Assembly: GCA_046092445.1 (NCBI GenBank)
Contig: JBJTDR010000091.1
Location: 1-23,804 of the forward strand
Length of the DNA: 23,804 nt
Direction of reading: 5' to 3'
DNA from: CAIUPE01 sp046092445
Lineage (GTDB): Bacteria > Pseudomonadota > Alphaproteobacteria > Rhizobiales > Beijerinckiaceae
Below are positions 14,961-22,451 of this stretch, piece by piece. Position 1 is the first letter of the stretch; each line of letters opens with the position of its first letter. The notes beneath the pieces are model-generated. The model searched no databases, was not told the DNA's origin, and saw only the letters and a program-made list of their open reading frames with translations. A program made the translations under genes and the position numbers.

Positions 14961-15899
14961 TTGTTGAAGGATGATTCTGTTTCAGTGGGGCAGAGGGCCA
15001 TTGCGGTAGAGTGGCCGACGCTACTTTTGACCGCTCTGATCTATGGCGGCTGGCTCGCGGTGACGTATTTTCACCAGATGATGCCGGTTTGGCTTGTCAG
15101 CATGCTCGGTGCAGTGTTGATCACCTGGCATTCATCCTTGCAGCACGAGATGATCCACGGGCATCCGACGAAGTGGCGGCCTCTCAATCGTGCGCTGGCC
15201 TTTCCGCCCCTGTCGCTTTGGTTGCCCTTCGAGCTTTATCGCCGGTCCCATCTCATTCATCATCGCGATGAAAGATTGACTGATCCGCTCGATGATCCCG
15301 AGTCCTATTACTGGATGCCCGAACATTGGGCGGAACTTGGGTCGCTCGGGCGTGCCCTTGTGAAACTGCAGACCACCTTTATCGGACGGCTCCTGATCGG
15401 TCCTGCTTGGAATATCGCCCGGTTCCTGAAGCAGGAATTAGGCAAGGCTTTTGTCTCACAAGGCCGAAACCGCACGATCTGGATCACCCACGCCATCGCC
15501 TGCGCGCTCATTCTGACTTGGGTCACGCTCGTCTGCCAGATGAGCGTGTGGTTCTACCTCTTTGCAATTGTGTATCCCGGGACGTCGATCCTGCTGATCC
15601 GCTCATTCGCAGAGCACCGGGCGCGCGAAGGTGTTTCCGAACGAACCGCCATTGTCGAAAACGCCCCGTTCCTTGGATTGCTTTTCCTCTATAATAATTT
15701 GCACGCCGCCCATCACGAGAAGCCGACGATGCCATGGTACGAGATACCGGCATGGTACAAAGCGAACAGGGAACGTATTCTGACCGAGAACGGTGGCCTC
15801 GTCTATAATGGTTATTTTGATGTGGCCCGGCGTTTCTTCTGGCGGCCGCATGACAGGCCCGTCCATCCGTTCGGGCGCGTGCCCGAAGGTGCGCTGTGA
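14961..15899 (+). CDS. Membrane fatty acid desaturase family protein
   Basis: 312 residues with the three His boxes of membrane di-iron desaturases and hydroxylases: HEMIHGH, HLIHHRD and, near the C-terminus, NNLHAAHH. Four or more hydrophobic segments surround them, as expected for an inner-membrane enzyme. The start is a TTG at 14961 or 14964, preceded by a strong CGGAGG; there is no in-frame ATG nearby. Substrate could be acyl lipid, carotenoid or another alkyl group, because this fold is shared by several reactions. Its stop overlaps the next start as GTGA, so it should be translated together with the PhnD-like protein. Confidence 0.88.
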   Translation: MLKDDSVSVGQRAIAVEWPTLLLTALIYGGWLAVTYFHQMMPVWLVSMLGAVLITWHSSLQHEMIHGHPTKWRPLNRALAFPPLSLWLPFELYRRSHLIHHRDERLTDPLDDPESYYWMPEHWAELGSLGRALVKLQTTFIGRLLIGPAWNIARFLKQELGKAFVSQGRNRTIWITHAIACALILTWVTLVCQMSVWFYLFAIVYPGTSILLIRSFAEHRAREGVSERTAIVENAPFLGLLFLYNNLHAAHHEKPTMPWYEIPAWYKANRERILTENGGLVYNGYFDVARRFFWRPHDRPVHPFGRVPEGAL

Positions 15900-16729
15900 A
15901 TGAGGCGGCCCCTCGGAACCGGAGACTGATTGCCGGGTTGCCGATGTATGATTATCCGGAACTCCGCCCGGCAAACGACGCCTTCTGGCGCTGGATTGCG
16001 GCCTATCTCGGCAATAAGGGGATTAAGGATCTCGATCCAGACCTGAGCCGCACCGGGAACATCTATTCGCTGTGGCGTGATCCCGATCTGATTTTGGGGC
16101 AGACCTGCGGGTATCCGTTGATGACGGAACTTCAGGACACTGTAACCTATGTCGCGACGCCGGTTTACACGGCTCCCCTGTGTGAAGGGCCGCTGCATCG
16201 CAGCGTTGTCATTGCCCGCAACGCGGAGAACGCCGGCTCGCTGGCGGCGTTTCGCGGTACAAGATGCGCGGTCAACGGCATGGATAGCAATTCGGGCATG
16301 AATCTCTTGCGAGCCACGTTTGCACCTGTTGCGGCAGGTGGGCATTTCTTCCGCGAGATTAAAATCTCGGGCTCACATCGCGAAAGCCTGAGAATGGTTG
16401 CGGTTGGCGAGGCAGATATCGCAGCAATTGATTGCGTGTCATTCTTCCATTTTTGCCGGTTTGACCCCGATTTTGTTGCAAGAATAAAGATCGTCGCTGA
16501 AACCGGGCAGACGCCCAGTCTGCCACTCATCACATCCCTTCGGACATCAATTGAAACCGTGCAGGTGATCAGAGAGGCGCTCATGGCAGTGGGCACGGTC
16601 GGCCCCCGTCCGGAGTTTCTCGATAAATTGTTGATTGCCGGGTTCGACGTGTTGCCGGCCCATGCCTATGATATCGTGCTGGATCTCGAGAAGCAGGCGT
16701 CAGACGCCGGCTATCCCCGTCTCGCATGA
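15896..16729 (+). CDS. PhnD/SsuA-type substrate-binding domain protein, no signal peptide
   Basis: 277 residues with the family phrases LIAGLPMYDYPELRPANDAFW, DPDLILGQTCGYPLM, the AAFRGTRCAVNGMDSNSGMN segment, and VAVGEADIAAIDCVSF. This matches the periplasmic-binding-protein fold of the PhnD/transferrin-like class. The start is a GTG at 15896 overlapping the desaturase stop (GTGA). The N-terminus is charged and lacks a signal peptide, so the protein is probably cytoplasmic or has lost export. No ABC permease or ATPase gene is next to it. The role may therefore be ligand sensing or delivery for the desaturase pathway, but that is a guess. Confidence 0.82.
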   Translation: MNEAAPRNRRLIAGLPMYDYPELRPANDAFWRWIAAYLGNKGIKDLDPDLSRTGNIYSLWRDPDLILGQTCGYPLMTELQDTVTYVATPVYTAPLCEGPLHRSVVIARNAENAGSLAAFRGTRCAVNGMDSNSGMNLLRATFAPVAAGGHFFREIKISGSHRESLRMVAVGEADIAAIDCVSFFHFCRFDPDFVARIKIVAETGQTPSLPLITSLRTSIETVQVIREALMAVGTVGPRPEFLDKLLIAGFDVLPAHAYDIVLDLEKQASDAGYPRLA

Positions 16730-16816
16730 TGGACGGGTAACGTGGTCGATCAGAGCACCTATCGGGCTTTCCGGGTGATCCGCAAAAGCGCCGTTGCCGG
16801 GCGATGGGCTCGACCG

Positions 16817-18640
16817 TCAAAGTAGTTTGGCGACAATTGAGTCCGCACATTCCTCCGGTGACCGATTCGATGTTTCAAGATGAAACTCGGGGTTGATCGG
16901 TGCCTCGAAAGGACTGTCGAGGCCTGTGAAGTTTTTAAGCTCCCCCCGCCTTGCCTTCGCGTAAAGCCCTTTGACATCGCGGCGCTCACATTCCTCAAGC
17001 GGTGCATCTGCAAAGATTTCGACGAATTCATCCGCCTCGAAAAGGGATCGTACCATCGCCCGCTCGGATCTGAACGGTGAGATCGAGGAAACGATGACCA
17101 GAAGTCCCGCATCGACCATCAGCTTGGCCACCTCCGCAACACGGCGAATGTTCTCAACACGTTCCGCATCCGTGAAACCCAGGTCACGATTGAGACCATG
17201 GCGGACATTGTCGCCATCAAGCAGGAAGGTGTGGCGACCGTCCGCAAAGAGACGTCGTTCCACCAGATTGGCGATCGTCGATTTCCCTGAACCGGATAAG
17301 CCGGTGAACCAAAGACAGCGGGATTTCTGGCTTTTCAGGGATGCCCGAGCACCCTTGGTGACATCGATCGATTGCCAGTGAATATTTGCCGCGCGGCGGA
17401 GCGCGTGCCGGATCATACCCGCTGCCACCGTCTCGTTGCTCAGCTTGTCGATCAGGATGAAGGAACCAAGTCGCTTGTTTTCCTGATAACTCTGAAACGG
17501 GACAGGTCGATCAAAACTGAGATTGGCAACGCCGATCTCGTTCAGTCGGAGTTCGCGCGCCGCCAGTTCCTGCCCGCCATTGATATCCCGTTTGAACCGC
17601 AGATCCGAGATCGTGGCCGTCGCGCTCTTTGTATGCATCAGAAGTGTGTAGGATCGTCCGGGAAGCAGGGGTTGTTCACTCATCCAGATGATATCTGCCG
17701 CAAATTGGTCTGCAGCCTCGACAGGTGCTATCGCTGTACCGATGACATCGCCGCGGCTGATATCAATTTCATCATCGAGGACAAGCGTGATCGACTGACC
17801 GCGACTGGCTGAGCGCAAGGGACCATTCCCGCCGATGATCTGCCTTATACGGCTCTCCCGCCCTGAGGGCGATATTCGGACGTGATCGCCGGGCTTGATT
17901 GTACCGGTTGCAATTCGCCCTGCAAAGCCTCTGAAGTTCATATTGGGTCGATTGACCCATTGCACGGCCATGGAAAACGGTTGTGCGGAAGCGTTGTGGC
18001 CGGCGGGCACGCTCTCGAGCCACTGCATGAGCGTAGGTCCGTTATACCAGGGCATTTCTGTCTTCGCCGCGTCGAGAATATTTTGTCCGCCAACTGCCGA
18101 AAGCGGAACGGCCTGAATAGATTGGAACCCGAGCGATGCGGCAAAACTCCAGTATTGGTGCTCGATCTCGCAAAAAACTGTCTCCGACCAATCTACAAGA
18201 TCCATCTTGTTGATTGCGAGAACGACATGTTTGATTCCCAGCATTGATACGATCCGCGAATGTCGCATTGTCTGAACCAGAAGCCCTTTGCGGGCGTCAA
18301 TTAGAATGACGGCCGCATCCGCGGTCGATGCTCCGGTCACCATGTTCCGCGTATATTGCTCGTGGCCCGGCGTGTCGGCGACGATGAAGCGACGACTTTC
18401 CGTGGCGAAGAACCGGTAGGCGACATCGATCGTGATGCCTTGTTCACGTTCGGCTGAAAGCCCATCGACAAGCAGAGCAAAGTCGAGGCGTTCGCCCTGT
18501 GTGCCGAATTTTCTCGAGTCGGCCTTGAGCGTCTCCAGTTGGTCGTTCAGGATCATCTTTGTTTCAAAAAGCAGACGCCCGATGAGGGTTGACTTCCCGT
18601 CATCCACGCTGCCGCAGGTGATGAAGCGAAGCGTATCCAT
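16817..18640 (-). CDS. cysNC: Bifunctional sulfate adenylyltransferase subunit 1 / adenylylsulfate kinase (CysN-CysC, NodQ-like)
   Basis: 607 residues joining two enzymes. Residues 1-430 are CysN, the GTPase that drives ATP sulfurylase: G1 GSVDDGKS at 10-17, the VADTPGHEQYTRNM switch region, NKMDLVD, then two beta-barrel domains. Residues 440-607 are APS kinase: P-loop GLSGSGKS at 447-454, DGDNVRHGLNRDLGF, and the SPFRSERAM and KGLYAKARRGE motifs. Together with CysD it makes PAPS from sulfate, ATP and GTP. Its ATG overlaps the cysD stop (TGATG). In the APS kinase, the usual FISPF stretch reads SISPF. Fused CysNC is common in alphaproteobacteria and, as NodQ, in rhizobia for Nod-factor sulfation. 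It is convergent with the PhnD-like gene. Confidence 0.95.
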   Translation of the reverse strand: MDTLRFITCGSVDDGKSTLIGRLLFETKMILNDQLETLKADSRKFGTQGERLDFALLVDGLSAEREQGITIDVAYRFFATESRRFIVADTPGHEQYTRNMVTGASTADAAVILIDARKGLLVQTMRHSRIVSMLGIKHVVLAINKMDLVDWSETVFCEIEHQYWSFAASLGFQSIQAVPLSAVGGQNILDAAKTEMPWYNGPTLMQWLESVPAGHNASAQPFSMAVQWVNRPNMNFRGFAGRIATGTIKPGDHVRISPSGRESRIRQIIGGNGPLRSASRGQSITLVLDDEIDISRGDVIGTAIAPVEAADQFAADIIWMSEQPLLPGRSYTLLMHTKSATATISDLRFKRDINGGQELAARELRLNEIGVANLSFDRPVPFQSYQENKRLGSFILIDKLSNETVAAGMIRHALRRAANIHWQSIDVTKGARASLKSQKSRCLWFTGLSGSGKSTIANLVERRLFADGRHTFLLDGDNVRHGLNRDLGFTDAERVENIRRVAEVAKLMVDAGLLVIVSSISPFRSERAMVRSLFEADEFVEIFADAPLEECERRDVKGLYAKARRGELKNFTGLDSPFEAPINPEFHLETSNRSPEECADSIVAKLL

Positions 18641-19545
18641 CAGAAATAGCCCTCCTGCTTTTTGCGTTCCATTGAACCTGCCCCGTCATTATCGATGATT
18701 CGTCCCTGTCGTTCCGACGTTGTCGCGCTGAGAGTCTCCATGACGATTTCATCGAGCGTCGTTGCATCGCTCTCAACGGCAGCGGTCAGCGGGTAACATC
18801 CGAGTGTCCGAAATCTGACCCGGCGTTTTTGGATCATTTCGTCAGGTTCAAGCTTCATGCGCTCGTCGGCCATCATGATCCATTGCCCGTTACGCCGGAC
18901 AACCGGCCGCTCAGCCGAGAAATACAGAGGAACAATAGGAATGCTTTCTTTTTTTATATAACTCCAGATATCCGACTCGGTCCAATTTGAGATCGGAAAA
19001 ATTCGGATCGATTCTCCGGGTCGGATCTGGCCATTGTAAAGAGACCATAATTCGGGTCGCTGCGCCTTTGGGTCCCAGCGGTGTCCAGCACCGCGGAATG
19101 AAAAAATACGTTCTTTAGCACGGGATTTCTCCTCGTCGCGTCGTGCACCGCCAAAGGCAACGTCAAAGCCGTATGTGTCGAGTGCCAATTTCAGCGCTTC
19201 CGTCTTCATGACATCGGTATGATAGCTTGAGCCGTGCGAGAACGGCCCGATATTCTCCAGTTTCCCACGCGGATTGATGTAGGTGATCAACTTAAATCCG
19301 ACTTCTCGTGCCATCCGGTCGCGGAATTCAATCATTTCCGGAAACTTCCACCCGGTATTGATGTGAAGAAGTGGGAAGGGTATGGGCCCGGGGAAAAACG
19401 CCTTTTGGGCCAGTCTCAACATGACGGACGAGTCTTTGCCGATGGAATACAACATGACCGGACGCGCGGCGGTCGCTTGCACTTCGCGTAGGATCTCGAT
19501 TGCTTCCGACTCGAGGTTGTCCAGGTGATCCAAATCAGTCCTCAC
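18640..19545 (-). CDS. cysD: Sulfate adenylyltransferase subunit 2
   Basis: 301 residues, normal length. It forms APS from sulfate and ATP as a heterodimer with CysN. The PP-loop is SIGKDS at residues 34-39, followed by VMLRLAQKAFFPGPIPFPL and HINTGWKFPEM. Later come the FGGARRDEEKSRAKERIFS stretch, LYNGQIRPGE and the SNWTESDIWSYIK motif, all family hallmarks. The start is GTG at 19545, with only a weak ribosome-binding site. It leads the cysD-cysNC pair, with no cysH, cysI or cysG nearby, so this copy is not obviously part of a sulfate-reduction operon. That fits a role in PAPS supply for sulfation, but reduction genes could lie outside the window. Confidence 0.95.
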   Translation of the reverse strand: MRTDLDHLDNLESEAIEILREVQATAARPVMLYSIGKDSSVMLRLAQKAFFPGPIPFPLLHINTGWKFPEMIEFRDRMAREVGFKLITYINPRGKLENIGPFSHGSSYHTDVMKTEALKLALDTYGFDVAFGGARRDEEKSRAKERIFSFRGAGHRWDPKAQRPELWSLYNGQIRPGESIRIFPISNWTESDIWSYIKKESIPIVPLYFSAERPVVRRNGQWIMMADERMKLEPDEMIQKRRVRFRTLGCYPLTAAVESDATTLDEIVMETLSATTSERQGRIIDNDGAGSMERKKQEGYF

Positions 19546-19908
19546 TCACTTGACGCTGCATTCTCGTGGTTCACCGATACCGTCGATGACCTGACGATGA
19601 GATATATAGAATCCTAATTAAAAATACAACCCTGGAGGGAATTTTTTTGTTCATAAACTTTATAGTCGATTATGTTACATGTGACATTTGTGGGAGTTCA
19701 TATGGTGGACTCATCGAGGAGCCGTGCGTTACGCTTACGATCAGGACGTTGTCTGCCGTTCAGACTCAGACCGCGACTTGTCTCAGCCGTTTGCAGGAAC
19801 GAAGAAGATTTGACAGGTTTACCCGACAATGTGTCGTAAGATTCCGGAACAGATTGACGTGAACGCAACGAGGAGAATCACGATTGCGAGGCGTGTTTCG
19901 GAGGACGA
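19546..19908. other. Divergent intergenic region between cysD and the DUF6165 gene
   Basis: 363 bp. The left half has an AT-rich stretch (19595-19675) with weak promoter words for cysD on the minus strand (TTGTAT, 17 nt, TATATC). A short plus-strand reading frame begins with TTG at 19647, seven bases after GGAGGG, and runs to 19862. It contains VTCDICGSSYGG, but most of it reads as Arg/Thr-rich sequence and I do not consider it a firm gene. The right end holds the GGAGG ribosome-binding site of the DUF6165 gene. Confidence 0.4.
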
Positions 19909-20316
19909 ATGATCAAAGATGCAATCGCAACGCCGTACATTCCCGTTTCCTGGGGCGAACTGATCGACAAGATCACTATTCTGGAGATCAAGAGCACGCG
20001 GCTACCTGACCAGATTGCCACGGCAAATGTTCTCGAAGAGCTTTCAATGCTCATGGCAATCGCGGATGCCGTTATCCAACATGACCCTGTCATCGCTGTG
20101 CTCAAGGCCGAACTACATGCGGTCAACCTCGCATTGTGGGCTGTTGAAGATCGAATCCGCGAGAAAGAATTGCAGCAGGCCTTCGATGCAGAGTTCATCG
20201 GACTTGCGCGTTCGGTTTACTTCCAAAATGATCGTCGGGCCATGCTCAAGAAGCAAATGAACATGGCCCTGAAATCACAATTGGTCGAAGAGAAGAGCTA
20301 TCGGAAATATTCTTGA
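19909..20316 (+). CDS. DUF6165 family protein
   Basis: 135 residues matching the DUF6165 pattern along its length: VSWGELIDKITILEIKS at the start, NVLEELSMLMAIAD in the middle, AVNLALWAVEDRIREKEL, then RSVYFQNDRRAMLKKQMN and the ending QLVEEKSYRKY. It is mostly helical with no membrane segment or signal peptide. The family has no proven function but, from memory, is often near glycosyltransferases and polysaccharide genes. The ATG has a good GGAGG Shine-Dalgarno sequence. It is divergent from cysD by 363 bp and ends only four bases before the convergent dehydrogenase gene. Its nearness to PAPS and glycan genes fits a role in glycan assembly, inferred only. Confidence 0.78.
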   Translation: MIKDAIATPYIPVSWGELIDKITILEIKSTRLPDQIATANVLEELSMLMAIADAVIQHDPVIAVLKAELHAVNLALWAVEDRIREKELQQAFDAEFIGLARSVYFQNDRRAMLKKQMNMALKSQLVEEKSYRKYS

Positions 20317-20320
20317 AGCT

Positions 20321-21229
20321 CTATTCCAGTTCCGCCGGAAAGCCGGGTGCACGCAAATCCGTGTGCAGTGCGTCTTCAAGCAGCTTGACAATCTGGGAAG
20401 ACCAAGCGCCACCGCCATAGGCTTCACGGCCTTCGATGAAAATCTGCTCGGTAAGCCCCGCAAGCTTCAACGGAACGCCGAATTCGCGACCAAAATTGGT
20501 CGCGAAGCCGAGGTCCTTGAGAGCAAGATCCATCGTGAAGTTGATATTGTAGCTGCCATTTAGGATGACTTGCCCTTCGGTTTCATGGACGAAGCTGTTC
20601 CCCGAACTCGCCTTGATCGCATGGAACGCCTGTGCCAGATCCAGCCCGCCGCGCTTGGCAAGCATCAGCGCCTCGCCGCATGCAACGAGATGGATGAAGG
20701 CTAGCATATTGGTGATCACCTTGATCACCGATGCGGAGCCGATATCGCCCATGTGGAAAATCTCGCCGCCGAGCTTTTGAAGCGCGGGCAGGTGCCTCTC
20801 AAACACCGCCTTGTCGCCACCTACCAGAACGGTGATTGTGCCTTGTGCGGCCTTGTGCACCCCACCGGTCACGGGGGCTTCCAGCGTCTCGACGCCATGT
20901 CCGGATGCGATCCTGGCCATTGCCTCGATTTCGTCCTTCCCGTTCGTTGAATTCTCGATCCAGGTGCCGCCTTTCTTGAGGCCGGCAAGGATACCGTCTT
21001 TTCCTGTGAGGACGGCCATGGAGACCTTCGGCGAGGGGAGGCAGGTGATCACCGCATCGGAGTTTTCCGCGACGCCCTTTGCCGTAGCCGCCCAGACCGC
21101 TCCTGCGGCAATCAGCTTCGTGGCGTTGTCCCTGTTAAGATCGGTGACGGTGACCTGATACCCCGCCTTGACAAGATTCATCGCAAGGTTTGCGCCGAGA
21201 TGGCCCAGGCCGACATATCCGTAACGCAT
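20321..21229 (-). CDS. 3-hydroxyisobutyrate dehydrogenase-like NAD(P)-dependent oxidoreductase
   Basis: 302 residues from the ATG at 21229. A longer frame reaches 21295, but those 22 residues overlap the upstream gene and do not resemble the family. The N-terminal Rossmann motif is YVGLGHLGANLAMNL, the substrate loop is EAPVTGGVHKAAQGTITVLVGG at about 118-139, and the catalytic lysine should be K170 in GSASVIKVITN. This is the beta-hydroxyacid dehydrogenase family (3-hydroxyisobutyrate, tartronate semialdehyde, 2-hydroxy-3-oxopropionate). The substrate cannot be assigned. It lies 16 bp after the enolase-superfamily gene on the same strand, as the third gene of a catabolic-looking operon. Confidence 0.88.
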   Translation of the reverse strand: MRYGYVGLGHLGANLAMNLVKAGYQVTVTDLNRDNATKLIAAGAVWAATAKGVAENSDAVITCLPSPKVSMAVLTGKDGILAGLKKGGTWIENSTNGKDEIEAMARIASGHGVETLEAPVTGGVHKAAQGTITVLVGGDKAVFERHLPALQKLGGEIFHMGDIGSASVIKVITNMLAFIHLVACGEALMLAKRGGLDLAQAFHAIKASSGNSFVHETEGQVILNGSYNINFTMDLALKDLGFATNFGREFGVPLKLAGLTEQIFIEGREAYGGGAWSSQIVKLLEDALHTDLRAPGFPAELE

Positions 21230-21245
21230 GATATTTACTCGCTCG

Positions 21246-22448
21246 TCAGGAGGGGAGGTTGATGGGATCAAAGACCGGAACAAGATGGAGATCATTACCG
21301 GTATAAGGATGCGCTAGTGCCAGTTGTTCATCCAGTTCGATCCCCAATCCGGGGTGGTTACACGGAACAACATAGCCGCATTCCCATTTGATTTTGTTCT
21401 TTACCAACGCACCATAGAAACCGCCAAAATTCTCAATACTTTCAAGAACAAGGAAGTTCGGAATTGATGCAGCCAGATGGATGTTGGCCGCCGCCTCGAC
21501 GGGACCGCAATACAGATGCGGCGCGATCTGGGCATAATAAGTCTCTGCCATCGCTGCGATTTTCTTGGTTTCCATCAAGCCGCCCACCCGGCTGATCGCC
21601 ATTTGCAGAATATGGGCTGCACGGAGCTCCAGCACGCGCTTGAATTCATATTTTGTCGATAGCCGCTCGCCTGTTGCAATCGGAATGGTCGTCTGCCTGG
21701 CAACAATCGCCATTTCCTCCGGCATTTCCGGCGGCGTCGGCTCTTCAAACCACAAAGGATCATAGGCCTCCAAACGGCGCGCGAGGCGGATCGCTCCGGA
21801 AGTGGTGAATTGGCCGTGAGTTCCTAACAAGAGGTCAGCCTTCGTGCCGCAAACTTCGCGTAATTTCTTGCAAAACTGCTCCGAACGCTCCATCATTTCA
21901 AGGCTAGGCTGCCGTGGATCAAAGGTGCCGAAGGATATTGGATCAAATTTCAGCGCGGTAAAGCCAAGCTTCAGGTAATCGACCGCACGCTCTGCTGCGA
22001 CATCGGGATTATAATAGACATCGGTGTCGACATAGGCGTCGCCGCCTTTGGGATATAGATAGGTGTAGGAACGCAGCTTTTCGTGCACCTTGCCGCCGAG
22101 TAGCTCATAAATCGGCTTGTCGAGCGCCTTGCCCTTGATATCCCACATCGCAATTTCGAAACCGGCAATGACTGCGGTCAATGTCGGGTTAGGGCGTTGC
22201 GAGTAGCCGCGTCCATAGACATTTTTGAACATCTTTTCGAGGTGAAACGGGTCCATACCCTGAATATGGCTTTCGAACACGTCTTCGATCATCACCTTCA
22301 TTGCTTTTGCGCTGAAGGCCGCATCATAAACCTCACCGATGCCGGTGATGCCATTGTCGGTAGTGAGTTTGACAAAGATGAAATAGCGTCCGCCAAAGGT
22401 GGGCGGTGGATTGCCGACGATGAAGACTTCAAGGTCTTGAATTTTCAT
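21246..22448 (-). CDS. Mandelate racemase/muconate lactonizing enzyme (enolase superfamily) protein
   Basis: 400 residues in two parts: a capping domain (1-130) and a TIM-barrel domain. The barrel has K167-F-D169 at the end of strand two and H211 in GTHGQ. The acidic ligands follow as E235 in FEEP and E261 in ATGER, and the general-base His is H311 in APHLYCG. It resembles the galactonate dehydratase subgroup by these positions. Ungapped alignment puts G209 where the first metal-ligand Asp normally is (26 residues before E235, which is 26 before E261), so one of three canonical ligands is missing. It sits 3 bp after the FAD/GcvT gene and 16 bp before the dehydrogenase. It probably dehydrates an acid sugar, but the substrate is not known. 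Confidence 0.85.
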   Translation of the reverse strand: MKIQDLEVFIVGNPPPTFGGRYFIFVKLTTDNGITGIGEVYDAAFSAKAMKVMIEDVFESHIQGMDPFHLEKMFKNVYGRGYSQRPNPTLTAVIAGFEIAMWDIKGKALDKPIYELLGGKVHEKLRSYTYLYPKGGDAYVDTDVYYNPDVAAERAVDYLKLGFTALKFDPISFGTFDPRQPSLEMMERSEQFCKKLREVCGTKADLLLGTHGQFTTSGAIRLARRLEAYDPLWFEEPTPPEMPEEMAIVARQTTIPIATGERLSTKYEFKRVLELRAAHILQMAISRVGGLMETKKIAAMAETYYAQIAPHLYCGPVEAAANIHLAASIPNFLVLESIENFGGFYGALVKNKIKWECGYVVPCNHPGLGIELDEQLALAHPYTGNDLHLVPVFDPINLPS

Positions 22449-22451
22449 GAC

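Noticed and set aside
16817..19545. nodPQ nodulation genes.
   Set aside because: The proteins are homologous to NodP/NodQ, but there are no nodABC or other nod genes, and the same fusion is found in ordinary alphaproteobacterial sulfate activation.
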